Under the pieces are notes generated by a model. The model saw only the letters and a list, made by a program, of their open reading frames with translations. It ran no database searches and was not told the origin of the DNA. Below, in pieces: positions 1 through 9,164 of a DNA stretch of 64,000 bases. The stretch is taken from NCBI RefSeq assembly GCF_002272745.1, contig NZ_NPBD01000006.1:1-64000 (forward strand), written 5' to 3'. This DNA is from Terribacillus saccharophilus (GTDB taxonomy: Bacteria > Bacillota > Bacilli > Bacillales > Amphibacillaceae). A program made the translations under genes and the position numbers. Within the stretch, counting starts at the first letter, position 1; each line of letters opens with the position of its first letter.

Positions 1-451
1 CTTCTTTCAAACGCTCTTCAATTTCGAAGCAGCGAGGAGCAGAGATATCCTCCAAGTTCACACCGCCGAATGTTGGTGCCATTAACTTAACAGTGCGAAC
101 GATTTCGTCCACATCGTTCGTATCAAGCACGATTGGGAAGCTGTCAACGCCCGCGAAGCTCTGGAAAAGCACAGATTTACCTTCCATTACCGGAAGAGAC
201 GCTTCCGGACCGATGTTTCCAAGGCCAAGTACGGCAGAGCCGTCACTGACAACCGCAACCATGTTGCCTTTCATCGTGTATTCGTAGACGTCATCCTTGT
301 TTTGGTGAATTTCTTTACAAGGCTCAGCTACACCAGGTGAATAAGCAAGACTCAAATCTGTTGCATTACGGACAGGGATCTTCGACTTCATCGTCAGTTT
401 CCCTTTATTTTCACGGTGTATTTTCAGTGCATCTTCTCTTAAGTTGGACAT
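1..451 (-). CDS. ytsJ: Malic enzyme, N-terminal part (runs off left edge)
   Basis: Only the first 150 residues are in the window; the gene continues past position 1. The protein would decarboxylate malate oxidatively to pyruvate with NAD(P). Visible family motifs are AYSPGVAEPC near residue 40 and VSDGSAVLGLGNIGPEA near residues 69-85, both typical of bacterial malic enzymes. The ATG at 451 is preceded by AAAGGATGA. It lies just downstream of dnaE on the same strand, the position of ytsJ in B. subtilis (from memory), but has its own promoter. Whether it prefers NAD or NADP cannot be read from this part. Confidence 0.9.
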   Translation of the reverse strand, partial: MSNLREDALKIHRENKGKLTMKSKIPVRNATDLSLAYSPGVAEPCKEIHQNKDDVYEYTMKGNMVAVVSDGSAVLGLGNIGPEASLPVMEGKSVLFQSFAGVDSFPIVLDTNDVDEIVRTVKLMAPTFGGVNLEDISAPRCFEIEERLKE

Positions 452-506
452 ATTTTATCATCCTTTGTGTATTTTATAACATGACGGTCGGTACAGACGA
501 CTATAC

Positions 507-535
507 ATTATAGGCATATGTCACCATGGTGTAAA
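507..535 (-). promoter_or_regulatory. SigA-type promoter of the malic enzyme gene
   Basis: On the minus strand a -35 TTTACA (530-535) and a -10 TATAAT (507-512) are separated by 17 bp. The promoter sits in the short gap after the dnaE stop, so the malic enzyme gene need not depend on dnaE transcription. Confidence 0.75.
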
Positions 536-548
536 GAAAGTTGAATCG

Positions 549-3500
549 TCACTGCCCCGACACGGCAACGTTTTCTTTCCCAAAATGTTTTCTTAAGATA
601 CCCAGACTTTTCTGGCTTAGCTCAAGGTAATACGAACTGGACAGCTGATAGCTTTTCCGCGTCTCCTTGTGTACAACAATGACAGGTACATTTCCAGGAT
701 ACTGTGCAGCACATTCGCGGACAATGTCGAGAACTTCTTCTTCAGCGATAGTATCATATCGGATGAATAACCGTTCTTTACTTGGCTCGAGCTTATCTTC
801 CTGGAAGAGTTGTGCCTCTTGCAGAATAAGTTGTCTTTCACCGTTTCTTTCCTCGATCTTACCAACAAGGTCGAGCAGTGTCTCCTCTTCCAGAAATCGA
901 CCGATTTGCCGATGTAAATCTGGAAATACGACGGCTTCGACTTCACCAGTCTCATCCCCGATTGTCAGGAATGCCATAGGCTGGCCTTTTTTCGTCCGGA
1001 TCGTCCGCTGCTGTAGTACAACAGCAACCAAGCGCACCTGCTTCTTAGGCGGCAGTGCCTCGAGCTGCTGAACTGCAATATAACCACTGCTGCGGAGATC
1101 ACCCCGATAGCTTGCGAGCGGATGACTGGAAATATACAATCCAAGCACTTCTTTTTCGTACTTCAAGATAGCCATCGATGAAAAAGGCTCCTGCTTCTCA
1201 TATGTAGCTTCGAATTCGACTTCTCCCAGCAGCGATGGCTGATCGTACAATTCCCTGAACAATTCCGCCTGCTCCATTGCTTTATCTATCGTAGCCAATA
1301 CTGCGGCTCGGTTATTATGGATATTATCGAAAGCCCCGGCTAAAATGAGCTGCTCCAATGCAGATTTACTGATGGACACTCGAACACAGAAATCGAAAAG
1401 ATGCTTGAATGGTCCATCCTTCCGCGCATCAATAATCTGCCTGACCACTTGGGCACCAATCCCTTTGATTGCCAGCAACCCTATTCTTATATTCCTGTTT
1501 TCTACTGTATACTTGCCGAAACTTTTATTGATGGAAGGAGCCAGGATTTCAATCCCGCTGTCAGCTGCTTCGCGGATATATTGCCGGATTTTATCTGGCT
1601 GATTCGCAACTCCGCTCATTAATTCAGCAAAAAAATTTGCAGGAAAATGCGCTTTTAAGTATGCAAGCTGATACGCTAGGTAGCTGTATGCGACTGCATG
1701 ACTGCGGTTGAATCCGTAGTTAGCAAATTTCACGATCCAGGAAAATACTTCCTTGGCAGTTTCGGTGCTGTACCCATTTTCTATACAGCCAGTTAAGAAG
1801 CGGCTCTCTTCTTTCTCTAGTACGCTAGCATCTTTTTTACTAACTGCTCGGCGCAGTAAATCTGCTTCCCCTAGCTTGTAGCCAGCCATAGAAGCTGCTA
1901 TCTGCATGATTTGTTCTTGGTAGACAAGTACACCATATGTCTTCTCCAGAATCGGCGCCAGCTTAGCATGCGGATAGCTGACAGTTTCTTCTCCGTGTTT
2001 ACGACGGACAAAGACAGGAATATAATTCATTGGACCTGGTCGATACAACGCATTGACAGCGACAATATCTTCAAATGATGATGGCTTCAGCTGCCGCAGT
2101 ACTTGCTTCATACCGCTTGATTCAAATTGGAACACACCGTTCGTACGTCCTTCCCGGAATAAACGGAAAGTAGCTTCGTCATCCAGCGGAACAGATTCTA
2201 TATCCGGTTGTTTCTGCAAACTGTTCAAAACATGATCCATCAAGGTCAGGTTGCGTAATCCTAGAAAATCCATTTTCAACAGACCCAGCTGTTCCAGTTC
2301 CTTCATGGCAAACTGAGTCAACGCTACCTCATCGTGCCCCGAAGCGAGCGGAACGGTTTTCACGAGCGGATCAGCACTAATGACGATACCAGCTGCATGC
2401 GTTGATGCATGACGCGGCAATCCCTCCAGCTTGACGCCAATTCGGAATAAGCGCTTCAGCTGTTCTGATTCCTTGACATAGGCAGTGAGTTCCTCGGAAG
2501 CCTTTAAGCCTGCAGATAAAGATGCTGCGTTATTCGGAATCATCTTAAGAAGATAGGCAGCATCGGATTGCGGTATTTCCATCGTCTTGACCAGCTCTCG
2601 CAAAAGGGAGCGGGCAGCAAAGGTACCAAACGTAATGATTTGCGCTACATGATCTGCACCATATTTATTTCGTACATATCGGATGACCTCATCCCTGCGG
2701 TAGTCAGAGAAGTCAATATCTATATCTGGCATCGAGATCCGTTCCGGATTAAGGAAACGTTCAAATAAAAGACCATAAGCCAACGGATCCACCGCTGTAA
2801 TGCCCAGCACATAGGCAACGAGTGAACCAGCAGCCGAACCCCGGCCAGGACCGACACGGATTCCATGTTCCTTTGCATAACGCACGAAATCCCAAACAAT
2901 GAGAAAATAATCACTAAAGCCCATTTCCTTGATTACATTTAGCTCATATGTCAGCCTTTCTTGTGCATCCTTTCTATCTCCATACAGCTCCTGAAGCCGT
3001 TCACTGCATATTTGACTCAAATATGTATCAGCTTGTTCTTCTTGAGGAACTTGATATGCAGGTAAATGTCGACCGCCAAGCTGCAGCTGAATTGTACAGC
3101 GCTCTGCAATGGAACCAGCCTCAGCCAATGCTTCCCGCCACAATACACTATCCGAAAGACCTTCCATTTCTGCTCCTGTACGCAAATGATGCGTCGACTG
3201 CGCATCGTACACCAGCGGCTCCCAGGTAGCTCCTTCTTCTATTGCAAGCAGACAATGATATGCATCGATATCATCTTCCTGCACATAACGCACATCTCCT
3301 GTTGCCGCAAATCGGAGATTGTACTGCTGCTGCCAATTGGCCAAGGTCTGATCATCCAGATAACGCACTTCTTCCGGACTGATACCAGCATACAGCCGAT
3401 CACCAAATATGGATCTCCATGGATCGATTTGAAGCTGAATCAATGTGTGCGTCGGAATTATTGCAATGACTCCATTCGCATATGCATCCAATGATGAAAT

Positions 3501-3821
3501 CGGCAAATAATTTGTTTCATTCGTTTGCAGATATGTACTTAATTCTGCTAGCTGCTGATAACCAGTATCATTTTCCGCAAGCATAAGAACTTTCGTCATT
3601 TGCCCTTCCGCCTCGATTGGGACATGGATTCCGATAATCGGTTTTATGCCTGCCTCTAAACAAGCCTGATAAAACGGCACAACACCATACATTACCACGT
3701 CATCCGTCAGCGCCAAGGCTTCAAAACCTGCTTCCTTGGCTTTCTTCACTAATTGAGGAATTTTAATTGTACTCTGATAGAAGCTATAGCTGCTTCTGAT
3801 TTGCAGATGCGAGAACTCCAT
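549..3821 (-). CDS. dnaE: DNA polymerase III alpha subunit DnaE
   Basis: Replicative C-family polymerase, the lagging-strand/primer-extending enzyme that works beside PolC in Bacilli. 1090 residues, close to the usual ~1115. Domains in order: N-terminal PHP domain (about 1-200), polymerase core with the catalytic aspartates in PDIDIDF (near 360-370) and KMDFLG (near 515), helix-hairpin-helix region around LLAIKGIGAQ (near 775-790), and an OB-fold around VVLQQRTIRTKKGQ (near 935). No internal stop or frameshift. It is transcribed away from ytrH and toward the malic enzyme gene, as in B. subtilis. Confidence 0.97.
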   Translation of the reverse strand: MEFSHLQIRSSYSFYQSTIKIPQLVKKAKEAGFEALALTDDVVMYGVVPFYQACLEAGIKPIIGIHVPIEAEGQMTKVLMLAENDTGYQQLAELSTYLQTNETNYLPISSLDAYANGVIAIIPTHTLIQLQIDPWRSIFGDRLYAGISPEEVRYLDDQTLANWQQQYNLRFAATGDVRYVQEDDIDAYHCLLAIEEGATWEPLVYDAQSTHHLRTGAEMEGLSDSVLWREALAEAGSIAERCTIQLQLGGRHLPAYQVPQEEQADTYLSQICSERLQELYGDRKDAQERLTYELNVIKEMGFSDYFLIVWDFVRYAKEHGIRVGPGRGSAAGSLVAYVLGITAVDPLAYGLLFERFLNPERISMPDIDIDFSDYRRDEVIRYVRNKYGADHVAQIITFGTFAARSLLRELVKTMEIPQSDAAYLLKMIPNNAASLSAGLKASEELTAYVKESEQLKRLFRIGVKLEGLPRHASTHAAGIVISADPLVKTVPLASGHDEVALTQFAMKELEQLGLLKMDFLGLRNLTLMDHVLNSLQKQPDIESVPLDDEATFRLFREGRTNGVFQFESSGMKQVLRQLKPSSFEDIVAVNALYRPGPMNYIPVFVRRKHGEETVSYPHAKLAPILEKTYGVLVYQEQIMQIAASMAGYKLGEADLLRRAVSKKDASVLEKEESRFLTGCIENGYSTETAKEVFSWIVKFANYGFNRSHAVAYSYLAYQLAYLKAHFPANFFAELMSGVANQPDKIRQYIREAADSGIEILAPSINKSFGKYTVENRNIRIGLLAIKGIGAQVVRQIIDARKDGPFKHLFDFCVRVSISKSALEQLILAGAFDNIHNNRAAVLATIDKAMEQAELFRELYDQPSLLGEVEFEATYEKQEPFSSMAILKYEKEVLGLYISSHPLASYRGDLRSSGYIAVQQLEALPPKKQVRLVAVVLQQRTIRTKKGQPMAFLTIGDETGEVEAVVFPDLHRQIGRFLEEETLLDLVGKIEERNGERQLILQEAQLFQEDKLEPSKERLFIRYDTIAEEEVLDIVRECAAQYPGNVPVIVVHKETRKSYQLSSSYYLELSQKSLGILRKHFGKENVAVSGQ

Positions 3822-3889
3822 ACATCATTACCGCCCTTTTTTACACTCTCTCCATTATATACGAAATGTCGCAGACAATGAAATGACTA

Positions 3890-3919
3890 ACATAACTTGT
3901 CCCCTGCTGCCATAGGGTA
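3890..3919 (+). promoter_or_regulatory. Candidate SigE-type promoter for ytrHI
   Basis: ACATAACT (3890-3897), 13 bp, then CATAGGGTA (3911-3919) loosely resembles mother-cell sigma elements. B. subtilis ytrH is known as a mother-cell (SigE) gene, which fits, but the match is weak and rests on inspection only. Confidence 0.35.
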
Positions 3920-3947
3920 GAAAAAGACTATGTAAAGGAGTTTCAGC

Positions 3948-4280
3948 ATGGAAGAACGAGTTATCATTTCAATGATGCATTGTTATTTCATCGCACTCGG
4001 CGTTATGATCGGGGGCTGTTTCATCGGCAGTATCGGTGCTTTTGCTACAGGCGAACCGCCACTGACCGCCATCAAGCGTATCTCCAGCGGTATTCGGATT
4101 TGGGCCATCATTGCTGCAATCGGCGGAACTTTCGATGCTATCACTAATTTTGAGAAAGGCATCTATCAAGGAGCGACCTTTGATGTTATTAAACAAATTC
4201 TTATCATCATCGCTGCGATGGGAGGAGTAAAAACTGCACTCTTGATCATCGGCTGGTTCATCCAGGAGGATGTCTCCTGA
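3948..4280 (+). CDS. ytrH: YtrH-family sporulation protein
   Basis: Small membrane protein (110 residues) needed for efficient sporulation in B. subtilis, where it is a mother-cell protein. Three hydrophobic stretches are visible, roughly residues 11-35 (glycine-rich), 47-65 and 80-104. The start ATG at 3948 follows AAAGGAG with 7 nt spacing. Its stop overlaps the start of ytrI (TGATG), so the two are translationally coupled. Identity rests on sequence character plus the conserved place between dnaE and nrnA. Confidence 0.9.
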   Translation: MEERVIISMMHCYFIALGVMIGGCFIGSIGAFATGEPPLTAIKRISSGIRIWAIIAAIGGTFDAITNFEKGIYQGATFDVIKQILIIIAAMGGVKTALLIIGWFIQEDVS

Positions 4281-4783
4281 TGCATATACCGCCGATTTAT
4301 AAGCAGACTGGCTGGCAGCGATTTTTGGTTGGATTTTTCCTTGGCGGCATTATTTCCTATTTTGTTTATCTGTTCATGTATGGAACGCTATTTGAGGAAT
4401 GGGTGAAAGAAAAAGTAGAAATGGAAGGTACTATACACGACTTGGAACGGGATATCGAGGTATTGAAGGACAACAATGAAGAAATGAATGAATTGCAGCA
4501 GGAAGGTCTTCTTATTGATGAAATCACAATAGCTATCGAAAATGATGACAGCCTGGAGCTCGATAAATTAATTGAGCACGAACTGAAGGAAGCGATTAAG
4601 GAGGAAGCGCGCCATATGATTGGCCGTAGTGTCAATGGAGCTGTACAAAGTACTCCATTATTGCTCGGCGCGATTGAAAATAAAGTCTATGAGCTGGATG
4701 GGTTTCGTTATAAAGTCACTGTCAAGCAGCTGATCATTTCCGAAATCCTCTACTTGACAGTAATAGTGGAGACAGACACTTAA
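4280..4783 (+). CDS. ytrI: YtrI-family sporulation membrane protein
   Basis: 167 residues, the usual length of YtrI. One N-terminal membrane segment (about residues 14-34, FLVGFFLGGIISYFVYLFMY) is followed by an acidic, probably coiled-coil region (about 40-75) and a C-terminal domain ending in a beta-rich stretch. The start codon overlaps the ytrH stop, giving a two-gene operon. The 3' end overlaps the convergent nrnA gene by 4 nt. In B. subtilis YtrI acts with YtrH in sporulation; no biochemical activity is known to me. Confidence 0.9.
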   Translation: MHIPPIYKQTGWQRFLVGFFLGGIISYFVYLFMYGTLFEEWVKEKVEMEGTIHDLERDIEVLKDNNEEMNELQQEGLLIDEITIAIENDDSLELDKLIEHELKEAIKEEARHMIGRSVNGAVQSTPLLLGAIENKVYELDGFRYKVTVKQLIISEILYLTVIVETDT

Positions 4784-5721
4784 TTTAATTCAAACTCACG
4801 GCAGATATCTTGTAATTCCTGTTCGAGCTTGGTAGCTTCATCCCAGCTGTACACCGTAGCACCAGAAGCAAACGCATGGCCGCCGCCATTGTATTTCCCG
4901 GCTAGACCATTGATTACAGGACCTTTCGAACGGATTCGCACTCGAATCTGTTCTTCCTCTTCGACGAAAAAGAGCCATGCTTTGACACCTTCAATACTGG
5001 CAATTGTCCCGACAAGCTGACTTGTCTCCAAAGAAGTCACTCCGTAGGATGCAAGAATATCCTTCGTAATCCGGATCGCGCAAACACCGGTCTCGTCCAG
5101 CTTGAGTTGCTGCAGTATATATCCCTGAAGTCTGGCGACATCAAGCCTTGACGCATATAATTTTTCATAAAGCACTGTCCGATCGAATGAATACTTTATC
5201 AATTCACCTGCAAAGTGGAATGTTTTCTCACTTGTTGAGGGGAAAAGAAAACGTCCCGTGTCACCGACAATACCAGCATATAACAACATGGCGCCCCGAG
5301 TCGTCAGCTGTAACTCTGGATGCGCTGCATACAATTCGTAAATCATTTCACTTGTAGAACTGGCTGTTGGAACAACCCACTGTATGTCGCCATATCGATC
5401 AACTTCCGGATGATGGTCGATTTTAATAATTTCTTTGGCCAACTTATACCGCTGGTCAGATATACGCGGCTGATTAGCAGCATCACAAATTATGACAAGC
5501 GCCTGTTCAAATACGCTGTCAGCTATCGTATCCATCTCTGCCAGGAATGTTAGCAACGGATCAGCATCACCTACAACCCACACCTGCTTATCCGGGAATG
5601 ACGCTTTTATAATTTCACTCAGTCCGACCTGTGAGCCATACGCATCCGGATCAGGCCGGACATGGCGCTGAATGATAATTGTTTCATATACTTTGATTCT
5701 TTCCAGGATTTTATCGTGCAT
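4780..5721 (-). CDS. nrnA: Oligoribonuclease / pAp phosphatase NrnA (DHH-DHHA1)
   Basis: Degrades 2-5 nt RNA fragments and dephosphorylates pAp to AMP. 313 residues. DHH domain motifs: RPDPDAYGS (about 21-29), ICDAANQ (about 78-84) and the signature IDHHPEVDRYGD (about 101-112). The DHHA1 substrate-binding domain carries GGGHAFASGA (about 276-285). Start ATG at 5721 follows GAGGGGGATACG. It is 23 nt downstream of ytoI on the same strand, so the two are likely co-transcribed, and it converges on ytrI with a 4-nt overlap. Confidence 0.95.
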   Translation of the reverse strand: MHDKILERIKVYETIIIQRHVRPDPDAYGSQVGLSEIIKASFPDKQVWVVGDADPLLTFLAEMDTIADSVFEQALVIICDAANQPRISDQRYKLAKEIIKIDHHPEVDRYGDIQWVVPTASSTSEMIYELYAAHPELQLTTRGAMLLYAGIVGDTGRFLFPSTSEKTFHFAGELIKYSFDRTVLYEKLYASRLDVARLQGYILQQLKLDETGVCAIRITKDILASYGVTSLETSQLVGTIASIEGVKAWLFFVEEEEQIRVRIRSKGPVINGLAGKYNGGGHAFASGATVYSWDEATKLEQELQDICREFELN

Positions 5722-5744
5722 CGTATCCCCCTCTATGTTGTGCC

Positions 5745-7061
5745 TCAGCGATCCAATAGCTGTGCCATAAGCAACGCTTTTGCAACTAATGTTTTCTTGT
5801 TACTATACACTTCCACGTCCATTTTCGCCAGCTTCCGCCCAACCTCCAGAATACGCGGCTTGATCAGGATTGTGCTGTCCAGCTGAATGGGACGCAGGAA
5901 ATAGACGGATATGTTATCGACTACCATATCCCCCTTCTTCATTTTCCGAACGAAACGACGGCTTGCTTCCGTGACAAACGTTGTCAGAACTCCGGTAGAG
6001 AGACTGCCAAGCTGATTCGTCATCTGCGGTGTCACTTTCCCTTGAAAAACGACGTCCGGCGTCTCATCTTCCAGCAAATCGATCTCTCTTGTTACCAGAT
6101 CTTCGATTGTTTCGCCAATTTGTGGCTGCAGCTGGATTTGTTGAAGCGCTTTTAAAACATCCTGTCTGGAAATCAATCCCTGCAATTTATGCTGCTGATC
6201 GACAACTGGAATAATCTCAATACCTTCCCAAACCATCATATGAGCAGCATATGCAAGGGTTGTATGCTTTTGAACGGTAAGCGGATTCTTCGTCATCGCT
6301 TTCACAACAGACAGCTGTCTGTCTTTGTTGATGATATCCTTCGAGGTGACCATTCCAGTTACCTTCTGTGCCGCATTAGTTACTGGATAACGTGTATGAG
6401 TAGTTTCCGCATTGAACATATACCATTTTTCGAGCGTATCTGTTTCCTGCAGATGGTATGTTTGCTGCAATGATGTATAAATATCCTCTACGACGATTAT
6501 CTCTTTCTTGATCATCTGATCGTAGATCGCCCGGTTGATCAGTTCTGCTACCGTAAACGTATCATAACTCGTGGAAATGACCGGAAGCTCCTTTTCATCT
6601 GCCAGCCGCTTGATACGGTCATCCGTGTCGAAACCACCAGTGATGAGCACGGCAGCCCCTTCCTTGATTGCCAGTTCATGCGCTTCAATACGGTTACCGA
6701 CGATGAGCAAAGCATCCTTTTGGGTATAGCGCATCATAGCATCAAGTTCCATCGCGCCGATAACAAATTTATTAAGCGTCTTATGCAAGCCGTCACGGCC
6801 TCCAAGTACTTGACCATCCACAATACCGATGATTTCTGCGAAAGATAAGCGATCAAAATTATCCTTAATCTTCGTTTCGATCCTCACAGTCCCAACACGC
6901 TCAATCGTGCTGACTAGACCTTTATTCTCCGCCTCCTTGATGGCACGATATGCAGTTCCTTCACTTACATTCAATTCCTTGGCGATAGCACGTACGGATA
7001 TCTTCCCGCCAACCGGAAGGTTCTCAATATATTTAATGATCTGATCATGTTTAGTCGACAT
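5745..7061 (-). CDS. ytoI: YtoI: HTH-DRTGG-CBS-hotdog multidomain regulator
   Basis: 438 residues, matching B. subtilis YtoI (about 439). Order: N-terminal winged-helix-like region (about 1-60, with SEGTAYRAIKEAE), DRTGG domain (about 70-180), paired CBS domains (about 195-310, with GITSRQDVLKAL-like ends seen as LQGLISRQDVLKAL), and a C-terminal hotdog thioesterase-type fold (about 330-438, GVLTTFVTEASRRFV and VYFLRPIQLDSTI). CBS and DRTGG domains usually sense adenylate nucleotides, so a nucleotide-responsive role is likely, but the true function is unknown. Its promoter is at 7109-7137. Confidence 0.92.
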   Translation of the reverse strand: MSTKHDQIIKYIENLPVGGKISVRAIAKELNVSEGTAYRAIKEAENKGLVSTIERVGTVRIETKIKDNFDRLSFAEIIGIVDGQVLGGRDGLHKTLNKFVIGAMELDAMMRYTQKDALLIVGNRIEAHELAIKEGAAVLITGGFDTDDRIKRLADEKELPVISTSYDTFTVAELINRAIYDQMIKKEIIVVEDIYTSLQQTYHLQETDTLEKWYMFNAETTHTRYPVTNAAQKVTGMVTSKDIINKDRQLSVVKAMTKNPLTVQKHTTLAYAAHMMVWEGIEIIPVVDQQHKLQGLISRQDVLKALQQIQLQPQIGETIEDLVTREIDLLEDETPDVVFQGKVTPQMTNQLGSLSTGVLTTFVTEASRRFVRKMKKGDMVVDNISVYFLRPIQLDSTILIKPRILEVGRKLAKMDVEVYSNKKTLVAKALLMAQLLDR

Positions 7062-7108
7062 TCCTTCACCATGCCCTCATCTGTACTAGTCTTTATTTAT
7101 CTATTGTT

Positions 7109-7137
7109 ATTGTACAGTTTTTAGGCAGAGGTTTCAA
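7109..7137 (-). promoter_or_regulatory. SigA-type promoter of ytoI-nrnA
   Basis: On the minus strand TTGAAA (7132-7137), 17 bp, TACAAT (7109-7114): a strong match to the SigA consensus, about 48 nt upstream of the ytoI start. Confidence 0.75.
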
Positions 7138-7205
7138 TTTCAGAAGAAAAATTGCTGCATAGCCCTAAATATCAATCTATAAAATCAATTCATTTACTAT
7201 AACAG

Positions 7206-7239
7206 ATAAAAACAGCACCCTGTGACAGGATGCTGTTTT
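7206..7239 (-). terminator. Rho-independent terminator of ytkL
   Basis: Minus-strand hairpin with AAAACAGCA...TGCTGTTTT arms (7209-7217 and 7231-7239, stem continues inward) followed by a T-rich tail, 3 nt past the ytkL stop. Confidence 0.8.
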
Positions 7240-7241
7240 CT

Positions 7242-7919
7242 TTAGATTGTAATAGATTGGCCGGGTTCCAGGTGGACACCTTGACCAGGTTTCACTTTTT
7301 CTGCAAATGCTGCGCCATCCTGTTCAATCAACGGGAATGTGTTGTAATGAATTGGAATGATCTGTTTAGCTTTTACCCACTCAGCAGCAATCAGCGCATC
7401 TTCCGGTCCCATCGTGAAATTATCTCCGATTGGAAGAAGAGCAACGTCGATAGAGTTCGTATCTCCAATAAGTTTCATATCTGAGAATAATCCTGTATCG
7501 CCCGCGTGATAGATCGTCTTGCCTTCTGCTGTGAACAAAATTCCTGTCGGCATTCCCATGTAGTGGGTGCCGTCTTCATCCGTTATAGCACTGCTGTGAA
7601 ACGCCTGCGTCAGCTTTACACGACCAAATTCGAATTCATGCGCACCGCCGATACCCATTGGATGTGTGTTCAATCCTTTGCTCTCCAAGTAGACTGCCAA
7701 TTCGTTCGGTGCGACAACAAGCGCACCAGTGCGTTTAGCTATTGAAATAGTATCTCCGACATGGTCATTGTGGCCGTGTGTCAGTAGAATCACATCTGGT
7801 TGCACATCGTCTGCATTCAAATCACAAGTACCATTTCCAGTGATGAACGGGTCGATTAATATCGTATGCTTTTCTGTCACAATTTGCACAACAGCTTGTC
7901 CGTGGAATGAGATTTTCAA
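7242..7919 (-). CDS. ytkL: Metallo-beta-lactamase-fold hydrolase YtkL (UPF0173)
   Basis: 225 residues, the size of UPF0173 proteins. The zinc-binding motif [11 protein letters not shown] is at about residues 46-56, with further ligands in FHSS, YHAGDTG and HYNTFP. The fold is that of metal-dependent hydrolases; the substrate is not known. The start is TTG at 7919, chosen because AAAAGGGG lies upstream and the N-terminus [11 protein letters not shown] aligns with the B. subtilis protein as remembered. It is divergent from the M24 peptidase gene. Confidence 0.92.
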   Translation of the reverse strand: MKISFHGQAVVQIVTEKHTILIDPFITGNGTCDLNADDVQPDVILLTHGHNDHVGDTISIAKRTGALVVAPNELAVYLESKGLNTHPMGIGGAHEFEFGRVKLTQAFHSSAITDEDGTHYMGMPTGILFTAEGKTIYHAGDTGLFSDMKLIGDTNSIDVALLPIGDNFTMGPEDALIAAEWVKAKQIIPIHYNTFPLIEQDGAAFAEKVKPGQGVHLEPGQSITI

Positions 7920-7992
7920 GTTTACAACCCCTTTTCATTTTTTCGCATTTAGTTTACCACAGTTGTATTTGGAAGAAACGCAATACGTTTTT

Positions 7993-8001
7993 TGCTATAC
8001 T
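7993..8001 (+). promoter_or_regulatory. Extended -10 promoter of the M24 peptidase gene
   Basis: TGC-TATACT (7993-8001) is an extended -10 element about 20 nt upstream of the start codon. No good -35 box is seen at the expected distance. Confidence 0.5.
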
Positions 8002-8021
8002 GGGGGAAAGGAGGTTTTATC

Positions 8022-9119
8022 ATGCAACACAGAATCGATACATTATTACAACAGCTAAAAGGTGACCAAGCAGACAGCGTGTTCATCACCTCCATGGAGA
8101 ACGTGTATTATGTGAGCAATTATTATACAGATCCGCATGAGCGACTCGTAGCTGTTTTTGCAGATCAAAAAGATGCTCCACTGCTTATCTTGCCGGCAAT
8201 GGAAAAAGAAGACGCCCTACAAGCCGGCTGGAAGGAAGAAATGCTTACATACCACGACCATGAAGATGTCTGGCAGCTTTTCAAGGATTACCTAAAAGAA
8301 CGAGGTCGTATTCCTGCTTCTATGGGAATTGAAAAGGACCATATGTCGGTACTGCGTTTAGAGATGCTGCAGCATATTCTGCCAGATACGGCATTCACGA
8401 ATGCAACGGAACTACTGCAGAAACAACGAAACATCAAAGACAAAAAAGAATACACTTTGTTGAAACAAGCAGCAGTACTTGCTGATTATGGTGTCAAAAA
8501 AGGCATTGAGGCAATTGCAGCTGGAAAAAGTGAATTACAAATTACAGCGGAGTTAGAATATGCACTGAAGCAAGAAGGTGTACAGAGCATGTCCTTTGCG
8601 ACAACCGTTTTGTCCGGACCGAAGACCGCTTCTCCGCACGGAACTCCAGACGGTAAACAGATCGCAGCAGGAGATCTTGTCTTATTTGATTTGGGAGTCA
8701 TCTTTGAAGGCTACTGCTCAGATATTACCCGGACTGTTGCTTATAAGCATGTAACAGCTGACCAGCAGCATATTCATGATACAGTGCGAATCGCCCTCGA
8801 GAAAGCAACAGCAGCATCACAAGTAGGTACTGCTATTTCTGAAATCGACAGAGCGGCCCGCGGCCATATCGAACAAGCTGGCTTTGGCGAGTATTTCACA
8901 CACCGTGTCGGCCACGGTTTGGGAATTGGCGTACATGAATTCCCGTCATTGTCCAGCAACAATACACAAGCATTACAGGAAGGCATGTGCTACACAATTG
9001 AGCCCGGTATTTATTTGCCTGGTGTCGGCGGCGTACGCATTGAGGATGATATTTTCCTTACAAAGAATGGCCCTGACGTTCTTACTGCTTATCCACGCGA
9101 TCTACAAATTATCGGTTAA
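8022..9119 (+). CDS. M24-family Xaa-Pro aminopeptidase/dipeptidase
   Basis: Cytosolic peptidase removing residues next to proline. 365 residues. N-terminal creatinase-like domain (about 1-130) and catalytic pita-bread domain (about 135-365) with the metal ligands visible in order: LFDLGVIFEGYCSDITRTV (two Asp), GHGLGIGVHEFP (His), IEPGIY (Glu) and VRIEDD (Glu). Start ATG at 8022 follows AAAGGAGG with good spacing; an in-frame upstream codon at 7992 lacks a ribosome site. Convergent with ald and sharing a terminator. Which Bacillus paralogue it matches (PapA/PapB type) is not clear. Confidence 0.93.
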   Translation: MQHRIDTLLQQLKGDQADSVFITSMENVYYVSNYYTDPHERLVAVFADQKDAPLLILPAMEKEDALQAGWKEEMLTYHDHEDVWQLFKDYLKERGRIPASMGIEKDHMSVLRLEMLQHILPDTAFTNATELLQKQRNIKDKKEYTLLKQAAVLADYGVKKGIEAIAAGKSELQITAELEYALKQEGVQSMSFATTVLSGPKTASPHGTPDGKQIAAGDLVLFDLGVIFEGYCSDITRTVAYKHVTADQQHIHDTVRIALEKATAASQVGTAISEIDRAARGHIEQAGFGEYFTHRVGHGLGIGVHEFPSLSSNNTQALQEGMCYTIEPGIYLPGVGGVRIEDDIFLTKNGPDVLTAYPRDLQIIG

Positions 9120-9162
9120 AATAAAACGAGCATCTGCTTCTGGCAGATGCTCGTTTTATTTT
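9120..9162. terminator. Bidirectional terminator between M24 peptidase and ald
   Basis: A perfect 18-bp stem (9120-9137 with 9143-9160) around GAGCATCTGC/GCAGATGCTC, loop of 5 nt, with A/T runs on both sides. It serves both convergent genes. Confidence 0.92.
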
Positions 9163-9164
9163 TA

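Noticed and set aside
3066..3494. 142-codon plus-strand frame opposite dnaE
   Set aside because: Shadow of a conserved polymerase domain; composition and absence of a start site argue against coding.
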